DNA of 64,000 nucleotides from Microvirga antarctica (GCF_017921815.1 NZ_JAGEMM010000005.1:62001-126000), one strand, 5' to 3'. Positions 37,495 to 45,525 are shown, counted from the first letter of the stretch. Notes: generated by a model from the sequence alone, not told the origin. Translations and numbers: made by a program.

Positions 37495-38568
37495 CTAGGC
37501 CGCCTGCGGGAGACGCGACGGAAAGGTGGCGCGCGTGATGGTGATGCTGAGACCGTCGGGGCTGGCCTCCACCTCCATGCGCGCATCGAGCTGGTTCACC
37601 AGCGCCTTGACGATGCTCGTTCCCAGACCGTGCGTCGGCGGGGGCGTGTCGGAGACGCTCTTGCCGACGCCGTTATCCGCAACCGTCAACTTCCAGTCAG
37701 TCCCGTTGACCTCGTAGGTCACGAGAACGAGCGCGCCCTCCTTGTCGTGCGGGAAGGCGTATTTGATGGCGTTGATCACGAGTTCGGTGACGATGAGGCC
37801 GATGCTGACCGCCTTGGCGGATTCGATGGTGCCGTCTTCGGCCACCACCCGAATGGCGATCGACTGGCTCTCACCGACGATGGAGGCGGCGAGGCTTTCG
37901 CACAGCTTCTCGAGATAGGAGCCGACGGCGATCCGATCGATGCCCTCGGATGCGTGCAGATGCATCTGCACGGCCGCCACCGACATGACGCGCTGGTGCG
38001 CGTCCTTCAGGTGATGCCGGGTTTCCTCCGACGTGACCGCCCGCGCTTTGAGCAACAGGATGCTGGCGATGATCTGCAGGCTGTTGGCGACGCGGTGCTG
38101 CATCTCCTGCAGCAGAACCTGCTTCTGGCGCAGGAGCTCCTCGGTCTGCTGCAGCAGCTCCGCTTTCTCGCGCTCGATCGTGCGGCGGACGGTGACATCC
38201 ACGAACGCCAGGAGGATCTTGATGTCCGGGCTGTCGTCGTAGAGCACCTTGCGGGCGTTGAGCAGCATGGTCCGTCGCCCGAGATTGGGGAATTCGTGAT
38301 CGACCTCGAAACCATCCATGGCGACGTGCTGGGGGATGATCGTCTCCAGCAGGAGTCGCAGGGCCGGAATGTCCCACTGGCCGTCGCCGAGGGCGTAGAG
38401 AAGCGAGCCGAGAGTCTGCTCGTGCGTGACCTTGAAGGTGCTGTAGAACGAGCGGCTCGCGGCCAGCACCCGGCATTGTTCGTCGAGCACCAGGAACGGT
38501 TCCGCAATGGTGTTGACGATCGCCTGCGCCAGCGTCTGCGAGTGGTCCAGGTTCTGGGTCGTATCCAT
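37495..38568 (-). CDS. Soluble PAS sensor histidine kinase, HisKA_2 type
   Basis: A 357-residue kinase without transmembrane segments. An N-terminal PAS domain (AEPFLVLDEQCRVLAASRSF, about residues 20-130) leads through a coiled coil (REKAELLQQTEELLRQKQ) to the H-box LLQEMQHRVANSLQIIASIL with the phospho-histidine. The ATPase domain has the N-box ELVINAIKYAFP and G1-box VADNGVGKS. The MQHRVxNSLQ box marks the HisKA_2 family, close to the EcfG/PhyR pathway kinases and to light or redox sensors in alphaproteobacteria. No response regulator is beside it, so the partner lies elsewhere. Ligand and cofactor are unknown; the PAS domain lacks an obvious LOV cysteine motif. Confidence 0.88.
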   Translation of the reverse strand: MDTTQNLDHSQTLAQAIVNTIAEPFLVLDEQCRVLAASRSFYSTFKVTHEQTLGSLLYALGDGQWDIPALRLLLETIIPQHVAMDGFEVDHEFPNLGRRTMLLNARKVLYDDSPDIKILLAFVDVTVRRTIEREKAELLQQTEELLRQKQVLLQEMQHRVANSLQIIASILLLKARAVTSEETRHHLKDAHQRVMSVAAVQMHLHASEGIDRIAVGSYLEKLCESLAASIVGESQSIAIRVVAEDGTIESAKAVSIGLIVTELVINAIKYAFPHDKEGALVLVTYEVNGTDWKLTVADNGVGKSVSDTPPPTHGLGTSIVKALVNQLDARMEVEASPDGLSITITRATFPSRLPQAA

Positions 38569-38699
38569 GGGCCACGAGGCCGATCCGCCGGAGCTTTGCC
38601 GATAATCGCCACAGCATCGTCCTGTCGCAGACGGACGCTACAAGGTTAAGGCGTCGATGTCGCTAAGGAATAAATGGCGGCCGGCAGCGCGCGAGCGAC

Positions 38700-38855
38700 T
38701 CAGCTGATGCCCTCGGCCTTCTTCTCGCAATCGCGTTGGGGAATCGGCGCTGCGGGCTTTTCCTGCGCCACGACCGTATGATCGTTCGGCTCGCTCGCCT
38801 GAGACGGCATGGGAAAGGTCAAGGTGAAAACGACAAGAGAGAGTGCGCGCAGCAT
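38700..38855 (-). CDS. 51-residue exported peptide, unknown function
   Basis: A tiny protein with a signal peptide (ALSLVVFTLTFPMPSQA, probable cut after QA) and a mature part of about 31 residues, SEPNDHTVVA followed by Pro/Glu/Lys-rich sequence with a single cysteine (QRDCEKKAEG). AAGGACA lies at the right distance before the ATG at 38855. I do not recognise a family. The gene is divergent from the Gly/Tyr/Arg-rich exported protein, with 178 bp between the two starts. The single Cys could allow dimer formation. Confidence 0.55.
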   Translation of the reverse strand: MLRALSLVVFTLTFPMPSQASEPNDHTVVAQEKPAAPIPQRDCEKKAEGIS

Positions 38856-38997
38856 CGTCTGTCCTTTCGGCGTCCAATCCGGCGAATGATAACCGCTGGC
38901 GATCTCCCGCGCCATGGCGGACGGCGCGGCTCCTTGCGCTGCTTCGACGCAAGACAAAGCCGGAACGCACAACAGTTTTTCCCGTTTCACCGGGGCA

Positions 38998-39018
38998 GTC
39001 CGGACGGCATGTCCGGAC
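38998..39018 (+). promoter_or_regulatory. Perfect hairpin of two palindromic octamers in a 5' leader
   Basis: The palindrome GTCCGGAC occurs at 38998-39005 and again at 39011-39018, separated by GGCAT. The two copies can pair as a perfect 8-bp stem with a 5-base loop. It ends only a few bases before the GGGAG ribosome binding site of the gene starting at 39034, so it could act as a translation-control hairpin or as a double operator. Confidence 0.55.
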
Positions 39019-39033
39019 CTCGGGAGAACGGCC

Positions 39034-39657
39034 ATGTTCCGATCGCACCAAAGTCGCTTGAGCCACGCGCTCGCGCTCGCCGCCTGCCTGTTGACCGGCT
39101 TGACCGGCATGAGCTTCGCGACCTCCGCGAACGCGCAGGGATTCCATGGTCGTCCGGGGGCCGGTGGACCGGCTTTCCGTGGCGGCGGTTTTCGCGGCGG
39201 CATGGGCGGGCCGGGGTTTCGCCCCCCCGCCTACCGAGCGGGCTATTTTTCCTCCCCCGGCGTCTACCGCACGATCGGCCGCGCACCGGTCGGCGGCTTT
39301 GCCGGCGGTTATCGGCCGATCGGGCGTCCCTACGGAGGAGGCTACGGCTACCGGCCGTGGGGCGGCTATCGCGGACCCGCGTATGGCGGGCGATGGGGCT
39401 ATCCGGGCTATTATCGCCCCGTCTATGGCGGCTACGGGTATCCTGGCTGGTACGGCAACGGCTGGTACGGGGATGGCGGGGCGATTGCCGCAGGCCTCGT
39501 CGGCGGCCTGGCGCTCGGCGCCATCGCCAATGCGGCCACGCAGCCGGTCTACCGTCCGGCTGTCTATGCGCCCGCCGGCCACTGCTTCTACGAGAAGCGC
39601 CGCGTGAAGATCGGCCATGGACGGACGGCCGTGCGACGGGTGCGCAGTTGCTACTGA
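39034..39657 (+). CDS. Gly/Tyr/Arg/Pro-rich exported protein
   Basis: A 207-residue protein: signal peptide (ALALAACLLTGLTGM, cut near ANA), then a low-complexity region of about 120 residues made of FRGGG, GYGYRP, YGGYGYPGWYG and similar units, one hydrophobic glycine-rich segment (AIAAGLVGGLALGAIANAA), and a basic tail HCFYEKRRVKIGHGR ending RSCY with two cysteines. The hydrophobic segment resembles a glycine-zipper. Function unknown; it may be a surface or envelope protein. The start is the ATG at 39034 behind GGGAG. Because of the repeats, all three forward frames are open over long stretches. Confidence 0.75.
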   Translation: MFRSHQSRLSHALALAACLLTGLTGMSFATSANAQGFHGRPGAGGPAFRGGGFRGGMGGPGFRPPAYRAGYFSSPGVYRTIGRAPVGGFAGGYRPIGRPYGGGYGYRPWGGYRGPAYGGRWGYPGYYRPVYGGYGYPGWYGNGWYGDGGAIAAGLVGGLALGAIANAATQPVYRPAVYAPAGHCFYEKRRVKIGHGRTAVRRVRSCY

Positions 39658-39746
39658 GGCCGAGGCGGAATTGCCGTCGCCGTTGATGCGGGGCGCGGGA
39701 CGCGCTAGACGCTAGCGTCTCCCGTCCTCTCGCATCCGGATGCCCC

Positions 39747-40361
39747 ATGACCACCCGTTTCCACCGCGGCGACCTGCCCGCCGGATATCAGCCCGGCCCC
39801 TCGATCGCCATCGACACGGAGACACTCGGTCTCAACCCGCACCGGGACCGGTTGTGCGTGGTCCAGATCTCGAAGGGCGACGGCAGCGCCGACGTGGTGC
39901 AGATCATCCCGCATGGCCCCGCGCCTGCCCGCCTGATCGCGGTTCTGGGGGATGAGAGCGTGCTCAAGATCTTCCATTATGCGCGCTTCGACCTGGCGGT
40001 GCTCTTCCACGCCTTCGCGGTGATGCCGCGGCCGGTCTATTGCACCAAGATCGCCTCGCGGCTGGTGCGCACCTACACGGATCGGCATGGCTTGAAAGAC
40101 CTGACGCGCGAGTTGCTGGGCGTGGATCTCTCCAAGCAGCAGCAATCCTCCGATTGGGGCGCCGAGACCCTGACCCAGGCCCAGCTCGACTACGCGGCCT
40201 CCGACGTGCTCCACCTGCACGCCCTGAAAGAGAAGCTCGATCGCAACCTGGAACGCGAAAATCGGCTTGGAATCGCCCACCAATGCTTCGATTTCCTGCC
40301 CACCCGCGCCCAGCTCGACCTGCTCGGCTGGCCGGAGACGGACATCTTCGCGCATAGTTGA
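39747..40361 (+). CDS. nrnC: NanoRNase C-type DEDDy exoribonuclease (RNase D-like)
   Basis: A 204-residue single-domain RNase D-family protein without the HRDC domains of RNase D. The catalytic acids are visible in SIAIDTETLGLNP (D23, E25), HYARFDLAVLF and LDYAASDVLHLHAL (Tyr-x4-Asp). This size and layout match NrnC of alphaproteobacteria, which cleaves dinucleotides and so finishes RNA decay and pGpG removal from c-di-GMP breakdown. It is the first of a long same-strand run: nrnC-lptC-lptA-lptB-rpoN-hpf-ptsN. Confidence 0.85.
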   Translation: MTTRFHRGDLPAGYQPGPSIAIDTETLGLNPHRDRLCVVQISKGDGSADVVQIIPHGPAPARLIAVLGDESVLKIFHYARFDLAVLFHAFAVMPRPVYCTKIASRLVRTYTDRHGLKDLTRELLGVDLSKQQQSSDWGAETLTQAQLDYAASDVLHLHALKEKLDRNLERENRLGIAHQCFDFLPTRAQLDLLGWPETDIFAHS

Positions 40362-40440
40362 CGCGATCTTCAAACTTCAGAGGATATAACCTATAAGGAC
40401 ATAACTTCGCCACGGGCTGCCATCATGGCGACCCTGCCCG

Positions 40441-41202
40441 ATGAACACCAACAAAGGACGCAGCGTGGCGAGACCCGGCGGCATGACGATGGGAGACCCG
40501 GTTGCGAGGGAGTCGCTGCCGCGCTCGCGCGGGTTCGCCAGCGCCCAGCGCCACTCGCGTTTCGTCCGGTTCGCCAAGCTGGCCATTCCCTTGGGGTCGG
40601 TCCTGGCCGTGGCGCTGGTCAGCCTCTACGCCTATTTCGACCCTTTCCGGCACATTCCCGGCCTGACCATCGGCAAAATCGGGGTCAGCGGCACCCAGGT
40701 CACCATGGAAAGCCCGAAGCTCAACGGCTTCCGCAACGATTCGCGGCCCTACGAGGTCACCGCGAGCCAGGCCACGCAGGACGTGCTCAAGCCGAATTTC
40801 GTCGAGCTGAAGGATCTGCGCGCCCGGATCGTGACTGACGACAACGGCAATGCGGCCCGGCTGGAGGCCGCCTTCGGGGTGCTCAACACCGAGAAGGAAC
40901 AGATGAACCTTCGCCAGGACGTGCGCGTGCGCACCGATGCGGGCCAGGAAGTGAGGCTGAAATCGGCCTTCGTCGACTTCAAGGCCGGCACGGTCGTGTC
41001 GGACGAGCCGGTCTCGGTGTCCCTCGGCAACGGGGTGATCGAGGCGACCGGGCTCGACGTGAGCGACAACGGCAAGATCATGCATTTCCGCGGCCGCGTC
41101 CGGGCCGTGTTCCAGAACGAATCCGATTCGGCTCCAAAGACTCCTCCCGCAGGACCTGCCGCCCCGGCGGCGCCCGCGCAACCGACAAGCTCCCGCTCAT
41201 GA
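40441..41202 (+). CDS. lptC: LPS export protein LptC
   Basis: A 253-residue protein with one N-terminal transmembrane anchor (LAIPLGSVLAVALVSLYAYF) and a periplasmic beta-jellyroll of the OstA/LptC type (ATQDVLKPNFVELKDLRARI). It would bridge the inner-membrane LptBFG complex to LptA. The N-terminal extension before the anchor (about 45 residues) is basic. Start ATG at 40441 or 40483 (MTMGDPVARES). The C-terminal 25 residues are Pro/Ala-rich, unlike the enterobacterial protein. It overlaps lptA by 4 bp. Confidence 0.88.
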   Translation: MNTNKGRSVARPGGMTMGDPVARESLPRSRGFASAQRHSRFVRFAKLAIPLGSVLAVALVSLYAYFDPFRHIPGLTIGKIGVSGTQVTMESPKLNGFRNDSRPYEVTASQATQDVLKPNFVELKDLRARIVTDDNGNAARLEAAFGVLNTEKEQMNLRQDVRVRTDAGQEVRLKSAFVDFKAGTVVSDEPVSVSLGNGVIEATGLDVSDNGKIMHFRGRVRAVFQNESDSAPKTPPAGPAAPAAPAQPTSSRS

Positions 41203-41843
41203 TGATGTTCAAGCAGGCGGTGTTCTGCACCGCGCTCCTCCTGTCCCTTCCGCTGGGCCTATCGGGCGCCCTTGCCCAGCCCACCACCAAGGAGCGGGCC
41301 GCCGGCTTCGGCAGTTTCGGCGCCAGCAAGGAGCCCATCAAGATCGACGCGGACCGGCTCGACGTGTTCGACAAGGAAGGTCGGGCGGTGTTTGCCGGCA
41401 ACGTGGTGGCGGTGCAGGGCGACAGCACCATGAACTGCACCCTCATGACGGTGCTCTACGAGCAGAAGCGCGACGGCGCGGCCGCGGGGACAGCCGCCCC
41501 TGCGGGCCCGATGGGTTCGGACGACAGCTCGATCAAGAAGATCGACTGCAAGGGCCCGGTCACCATCGTGTCGAAGACTCAGGTGGCCACCGGCAACGAC
41601 GCGGTGTTCGACCGGGTCGCCAACAAGATCTTCCTGATCGGCAATGCGGCACTGAGCGACGGCCCGAACGTCACCCGCGGCGAGCGCGTCATCTACGACC
41701 TCAACACCGGCGTGGCCAACGTGGAAACAGCGCCCGGCGGCCGCGTCCGCGCGCTGTTCGTGCCCGGCAGCAACGCGCCGGCGGCGACGCCGGCCCCTGC
41801 CGCCCCGGCCAAACCCAAGCCCCAGAAGCCGGCGACGAACTGA
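41199..41843 (+). CDS. lptA: LPS transport periplasmic protein LptA (OstA)
   Basis: A 214-residue protein with a signal peptide ending GLSGALA and the OstA domain: PIKIDADRLDVFDKEGRAVF, GNVVAVQGDSTMNCTLM and TVLYEQKRDG, followed by a second strand set (GNDAVFDRVANKIFLIGNA). It forms the periplasmic bridge for LPS. Two cysteines (NCTLM and DCKGP) may form a disulfide. ATGATGATG starts inside the lptC stop, indicating coupling. The Pro/Ala-rich C-terminal tail (about 25 residues) is unstructured. Confidence 0.9.
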   Translation: MMMFKQAVFCTALLLSLPLGLSGALAQPTTKERAAGFGSFGASKEPIKIDADRLDVFDKEGRAVFAGNVVAVQGDSTMNCTLMTVLYEQKRDGAAAGTAAPAGPMGSDDSSIKKIDCKGPVTIVSKTQVATGNDAVFDRVANKIFLIGNAALSDGPNVTRGERVIYDLNTGVANVETAPGGRVRALFVPGSNAPAATPAPAAPAKPKPQKPATN

Positions 41844-41896
41844 CCGGTTCGGCGGCGCGCCCGTCTGTCATTGTCCTCTTTTAGCGATTTGTCCCG

Positions 41897-42736
41897 TTGA
41901 AACCATTTTTCAGCCGTTCCCCAGCCGGTTCCGCTCCGGCCCCGGTTTCCGAACCGCGCAGCACGGCGACGCGCTCGTTCGACCGCTACGAGGGACAGGC
42001 GACCTTCGGGGGCGCCGGCGCGCTTGCCGTCAAGGGCCTGCAGAAGAGCTATGGCGGCCGCACCGTGGTGTATGACGCGGCACTGAGCCTGCGCGCCGGC
42101 GAGGCGGTCGGCCTGCTCGGGCCCAACGGTGCCGGCAAGACGACCATCTTTTACATGATCACCGGGCTGGTCTCGGCGGATCGCGGCGTCATCAGCCTCG
42201 ACGGCCACGACGTCACGCATCTGCCGATGTATCGCCGCGCCCGCCTCGGCATCGGCTACCTGCCCCAGGAGGCCTCGATCTTTCGCGGCCTCAACGTCGA
42301 GGACAACATCCGGGCCGTGCTCGAGATTGTCGAGCCGAGCAAGAAGGAGCGCGAGCGCAAGCTCGATTCCCTGCTCGAGGAATTCAACATCGAGCGGCTG
42401 CGCAAGGCCCCGTCCATTGCGCTGTCGGGCGGCGAGAGACGCCGCTGCGAAATCGCCCGCGCGCTTGCCGGCGATCCGACCTTCATGCTGCTCGACGAGC
42501 CCTTCGCGGGCATTGATCCGATCGCCGTCGGCGACATCCAGAATCTCGTCCGCCACCTGACCCGGCGCGGCATCGGCGTGCTCATCACCGACCACAATGT
42601 GCGCGAGACGCTGGGCCTGATCGACCGGGCCTACATCATCCATTCCGGCCGCGTTCTGACCGAGGGCCATCCCGACGAGATTGTCGCGAACGAGGACGTG
42701 CGGCGGCTCTATCTGGGCGAAGATTTCAAGCTCTGA
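41897..42736 (+). CDS. lptB: LPS export ABC ATPase LptB with N-terminal extension
   Basis: A 279-residue ABC ATPase. Walker A is LLGPNGAGKTTIFYM, the signature LSGGERRRCEIARAL, Walker B MLLDEPFAGIDPIAV and the H-loop ITDHNV, all intact. It drives LPS extraction with LptF and LptG, which are not in the window. The start is a TTG at 41897 and gives an extra 45-residue Ser/Pro/Arg-rich N-terminus before the usual beginning (LAVKGLQKSYGGR). No better internal start is seen, so the extension seems real; similar extensions occur in related species as far as I recall. Confidence 0.92.
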   Translation: MKPFFSRSPAGSAPAPVSEPRSTATRSFDRYEGQATFGGAGALAVKGLQKSYGGRTVVYDAALSLRAGEAVGLLGPNGAGKTTIFYMITGLVSADRGVISLDGHDVTHLPMYRRARLGIGYLPQEASIFRGLNVEDNIRAVLEIVEPSKKERERKLDSLLEEFNIERLRKAPSIALSGGERRRCEIARALAGDPTFMLLDEPFAGIDPIAVGDIQNLVRHLTRRGIGVLITDHNVRETLGLIDRAYIIHSGRVLTEGHPDEIVANEDVRRLYLGEDFKL

Positions 42737-42770
42737 CGCAAGGCTGTAGCCACGCCGCCATCGCTCCTGC

Positions 42771-42798
42771 CGGGCCGCCTTGCGGCCCGAACCCTTTT
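42771..42798 (+). terminator. Intrinsic-terminator-like hairpin between lptB and rpoN
   Basis: CGGGCCGC (42771-42778) and GCGGCCCG (42782-42789) form a perfect 8-bp stem with a CTT loop, followed by AACCCTTTT. The weak T-run suggests partial termination, which would let rpoN be both cotranscribed with the lpt genes and separately controlled. Confidence 0.7.
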
Positions 42799-42853
42799 GA
42801 CGGCAGCGCGGGGACGGATTAGATCTAGTCTGACGATTTGCTGGGATGCGCTC

Positions 42854-44296
42854 ATGAGTTCGACGCAACGGCTGGAGCTGCGGCAGGGTCAGACCCTCAC
42901 GATGACGCCGCAATTGCTGCAATCGATCAAGCTGCTGCAGTTGTCCCATCTTGAACTCGCCGCCTTCGTCGATGCCGAACTCGAGCGCAACCCCCTGCTG
43001 CAGCATGCCGACGAGATGGCGCAGGACGGTCCGCCCGACGGCAAGGCGCGGGCCGCACAGGCCGAGCGCGTGATCCGCCGGATCTTCCCGCAGGCCGGCG
43101 CGCGCCATCCGCAGGGGCTGGTCTCGTCGAAGACAGGTCAGGCCAGCGGATCGGTCCCGAGCGAGGCCGGCGGCGATCTCGAGGCGACGCAGGCCGGCAC
43201 GGTCAGCCTCACCGATCACCTCGAGGCCCAGCTCGACCTCGCCACCGCCGACCCTTTGCTGCGCGACACCGGCCGCTATGTGATCCATTCCCTGAGCGAA
43301 ACCGGCTATCTGGCCGACGACGTCGCCGAGATCGCCAGCGGATGCGGAGCAAGCGAGGATGCGGTGCTGCGAGCGCTGGCCCTCGTCCAGAGTTTCGACC
43401 CGCCTGGCATCGCGGCGCGGACGCTTTCCGAATGTCTGACGATCCAGCTCCGCGAGCGCGGGCGTCTCGACCGGCCGATGGAAACCCTGCTCGCCCGCCT
43501 CGACCTCGTGGCGCGGCGGGATTATGCGGCCCTGCGGCGGCTCTGTGATCTCGACGAGGAGGCGCTTGCCGCCAAACTGTCGGAGCTGCGCAGCCTCGAG
43601 CCGAAGCCGGGCCTTGCCTTTACGGTCGCGCCGGTCGATGCGCTGGTGCCGGACGTGTTCGTGCGACCGCAACCGGATGGCAGCTTCCACCTTGAGCTGA
43701 ATGCCACCACCATGCCCCGGCTGCTGGTGGACCGGACCTATCAGGCGCAGGTGAGCGGACACGCCATGAGCAAGGCCGATCAGCTCTTCGTGTCGGATTG
43801 CGTGCGCAGCGCCACCTGGCTCGCCCGCAGCCTCGACCAGCGCGCGACCACCATTCTCAAGGTGGCGACGGAAATCGTAGGCCAGCAGGGCGACTTCTTC
43901 CGCCACGGCGCCGGCCATCTGCGGCCGATGACCCTGCGGGCCGTCGCGGAGGCGATCGGCATGCACGAATCGACCATTTCGCGCGTGACCGCCAACAAGG
44001 CCGTCGGCACCCCCGCGGGCACGTTTCCGATGAAGTATTTCTTCAGCAGCGCGCTGTCAGGCGCAGACGGCGCCGAGGCCCAATCCTCCGAAGCCGTCCG
44101 TCACCGCATCAAGGCGCTGATCGCAGCCGAGACCCGCGCCGCGGTGCTGTCGGACGATGCCATTGCCCAGCGATTGAAGGCGACCGGGGTCGACATCGCC
44201 CGCCGCACGGTTGCCAAATATCGGGAATCCCTGCGGATTCCCGCCTCCGCCCACCGGCGGAGACTCAACAGGAGGATGACCGGACCGGTGCCGTAA
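42854..44296 (+). CDS. rpoN: RNA polymerase sigma-54 factor RpoN
   Basis: A 480-residue sigma-54. Region I is QRLELRQGQTLTMTPQLLQSIKLLQLSHLELAAF in its usual glutamine-rich form; the core-binding region follows after an acidic/variable stretch; the HTH and the RpoN box ARRTVAKYRESLRIP near the C-terminus read the -24 element. Start ATG at 42854 (MSSTQRLEL); an upstream in-frame start adds 19 residues without similarity. It belongs to the lptB-rpoN-hpf-ptsN order found in many Gram-negatives. Confidence 0.95.
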   Translation: MSSTQRLELRQGQTLTMTPQLLQSIKLLQLSHLELAAFVDAELERNPLLQHADEMAQDGPPDGKARAAQAERVIRRIFPQAGARHPQGLVSSKTGQASGSVPSEAGGDLEATQAGTVSLTDHLEAQLDLATADPLLRDTGRYVIHSLSETGYLADDVAEIASGCGASEDAVLRALALVQSFDPPGIAARTLSECLTIQLRERGRLDRPMETLLARLDLVARRDYAALRRLCDLDEEALAAKLSELRSLEPKPGLAFTVAPVDALVPDVFVRPQPDGSFHLELNATTMPRLLVDRTYQAQVSGHAMSKADQLFVSDCVRSATWLARSLDQRATTILKVATEIVGQQGDFFRHGAGHLRPMTLRAVAEAIGMHESTISRVTANKAVGTPAGTFPMKYFFSSALSGADGAEAQSSEAVRHRIKALIAAETRAAVLSDDAIAQRLKATGVDIARRTVAKYRESLRIPASAHRRRLNRRMTGPVP

Positions 44297-44370
44297 CGAC
44301 CTCACATTGCAGAGCCGATCGACTGCCTCATCATCGCGACGACAGCTGAACAAAAACAACGGAGGATGAC

Positions 44371-44940
44371 ATGACCTTGAGGGTATCAGGCAAGAACCTC
44401 GATATCGGCGAAGCCCTGCGCAACCAGGTCGAGGCGCGCGTGGAAAGCGCGCTGAGCAAGTATTTCGACGGGGGCTATTCCGGTCACGTCACCGTTGCCA
44501 AGGACGGCACAGGTTTCCGCACGGATTGCGTGCTGCATCTCGCCTCGGGCATGACCCTGGAGGCCTCCGGCAACGCCCACGACGCCTATGCGAGCTTCGA
44601 CCAGACCGCGGAGCGGATCGAGAAGCGCCTGCGTCGCTACAAGCGGCGCCTCAAGGAACACGCCCCCTCGGCTCGGGCCAATGGCCGCCAGGTTCCCTAC
44701 GCGGTGTTCGAATCGCCCAGCGACGAGGCGGTCACCGAAGAGGATTTTCATCCCATCGTCGTGGCCGAGACCACCAAGTCCCTCCACAGCTACTCGGTCA
44801 GCGACGCCGTGCTCCAGCTCGATCTCACCGGGTCGCCGGCGCTGGTTTTCATCCACGCTAGCACCGGCCGCATTAACGTCGTATACCGCCGCAGCGACGG
44901 AGCGATCGGATGGGTCGATCCGCCGCCGGGCCAGTCCTGA
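44371..44940 (+). CDS. hpf: Ribosome hibernation promoting factor, long form
   Basis: A 189-residue protein. The N-terminal HPF/RaiA fold (MTLRVSGKNLDIGEALRNQV, then KYFDGGYSGHVTV) binds the 30S subunit; the C-terminal domain (IVVAETTKSLHSYSVSDAV, LVFIHASTGRINVVYRRSDG) makes it a long-form HPF, able to dimerise 70S ribosomes directly into 100S particles. A GGAGG stands 6-7 bases before the ATG. It lies 74 bp after rpoN and before ptsN. Confidence 0.93.
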   Translation: MTLRVSGKNLDIGEALRNQVEARVESALSKYFDGGYSGHVTVAKDGTGFRTDCVLHLASGMTLEASGNAHDAYASFDQTAERIEKRLRRYKRRLKEHAPSARANGRQVPYAVFESPSDEAVTEEDFHPIVVAETTKSLHSYSVSDAVLQLDLTGSPALVFIHASTGRINVVYRRSDGAIGWVDPPPGQS

Positions 44941-44955
44941 GGGCTGTCCTTTCCT

Positions 44956-44989
44956 TTGGACCGGGTTTTGCCTTGGCCCGGGTTTTGCG
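44956..44989 (+). promoter_or_regulatory. Two back-to-back sigma-54 (-24/-12)-like elements before ptsN
   Basis: Two adjacent 17-bp units, TTGGACCGGGTTTTGCC (44956-44972) and TTGGCCCGGGTTTTGCG (44973-44989), differ at two positions. Each has the GG-N10-GC spacing and TTGC box of sigma-54 promoters; the second differs from TGGCACG by one base in the -24 box. Transcription would begin near 45000, about 67 bases before ptsN. A CCGGG/CCCGG hairpin can also form across the pair, so a terminator after hpf is the main alternative. Confidence 0.55.
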
Positions 44990-45066
44990 TGAAGAGTCGT
45001 GTGTGGCAAGTGCTGCCTGAACCCCCGCGAAGCCGCCCTGGCTTCAAAACGGACGTAGCTTGATCA

Positions 45067-45525
45067 ATGCCCTTGCTGGATTTTCTCGACCCAAAGGCCG
45101 TCCTTCCCGCATTGCGGGTGAGCGGCAAGAAGCAAGCCTTGCAGGAACTGGCAGCCCATTCGTCGAAACTGCTCGGCCTGGATGAGGGACTGGTGTTCGA
45201 ATCGCTGCTGCAGCGGGAACGCCTCGGTTCCACCGGCATCGGTGAGGGGGTCGCCATCCCCCACGGCAAGCTGCCGGGCCTGACCCGGATCTTCGGCCTT
45301 GTGGCGCGCCTCGAGAAGCCGATCGATTTCGAGGCCCTCGACGGCGAATATGTGGATATCCTGTTCCTGCTGCTCGCCCCCGAAGGGGCGGGCGCGGACC
45401 ACCTGAAGGCGCTGGCCCGCGTCGCCCGCGTGCTGCGCGAGCCGGGCCTCGTGGACCGCATCCGCGCCACCCGGGACGCGAATGCCCTCTATGCGGTGAT
45501 GACCGAAATCCCCCGCGCCGCCTGA
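45067..45525 (+). CDS. ptsN: Nitrogen-type PTS EIIA protein PtsN
   Basis: A 152-residue EIIA-Ntr. The phosphorylated histidine lies in GVAIPHGKLPGL (His66), and the domain LFLLLAPEGAGADHLKALARVA is typical. It takes part in the EI-Ntr/NPr/EIIA-Ntr phosphorelay that controls potassium uptake and metabolism. The gene follows hpf by 126 bp with no strong RBS; two sigma-54-like elements in the gap could give it its own control. The partner genes ptsP and ptsO are not in the window. Confidence 0.93.
   Translation: MPLLDFLDPKAVLPALRVSGKKQALQELAAHSSKLLGLDEGLVFESLLQRERLGSTGIGEGVAIPHGKLPGLTRIFGLVARLEKPIDFEALDGEYVDILFLLLAPEGAGADHLKALARVARVLREPGLVDRIRATRDANALYAVMTEIPRAA

Noticed and set aside
38914..39657. 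Two extra overlapping genes in alternative frames of the Gly/Tyr-rich gene
   Set aside because: The repeats leave all frames open, but only the frame from 39034 has a signal peptide and an RBS.
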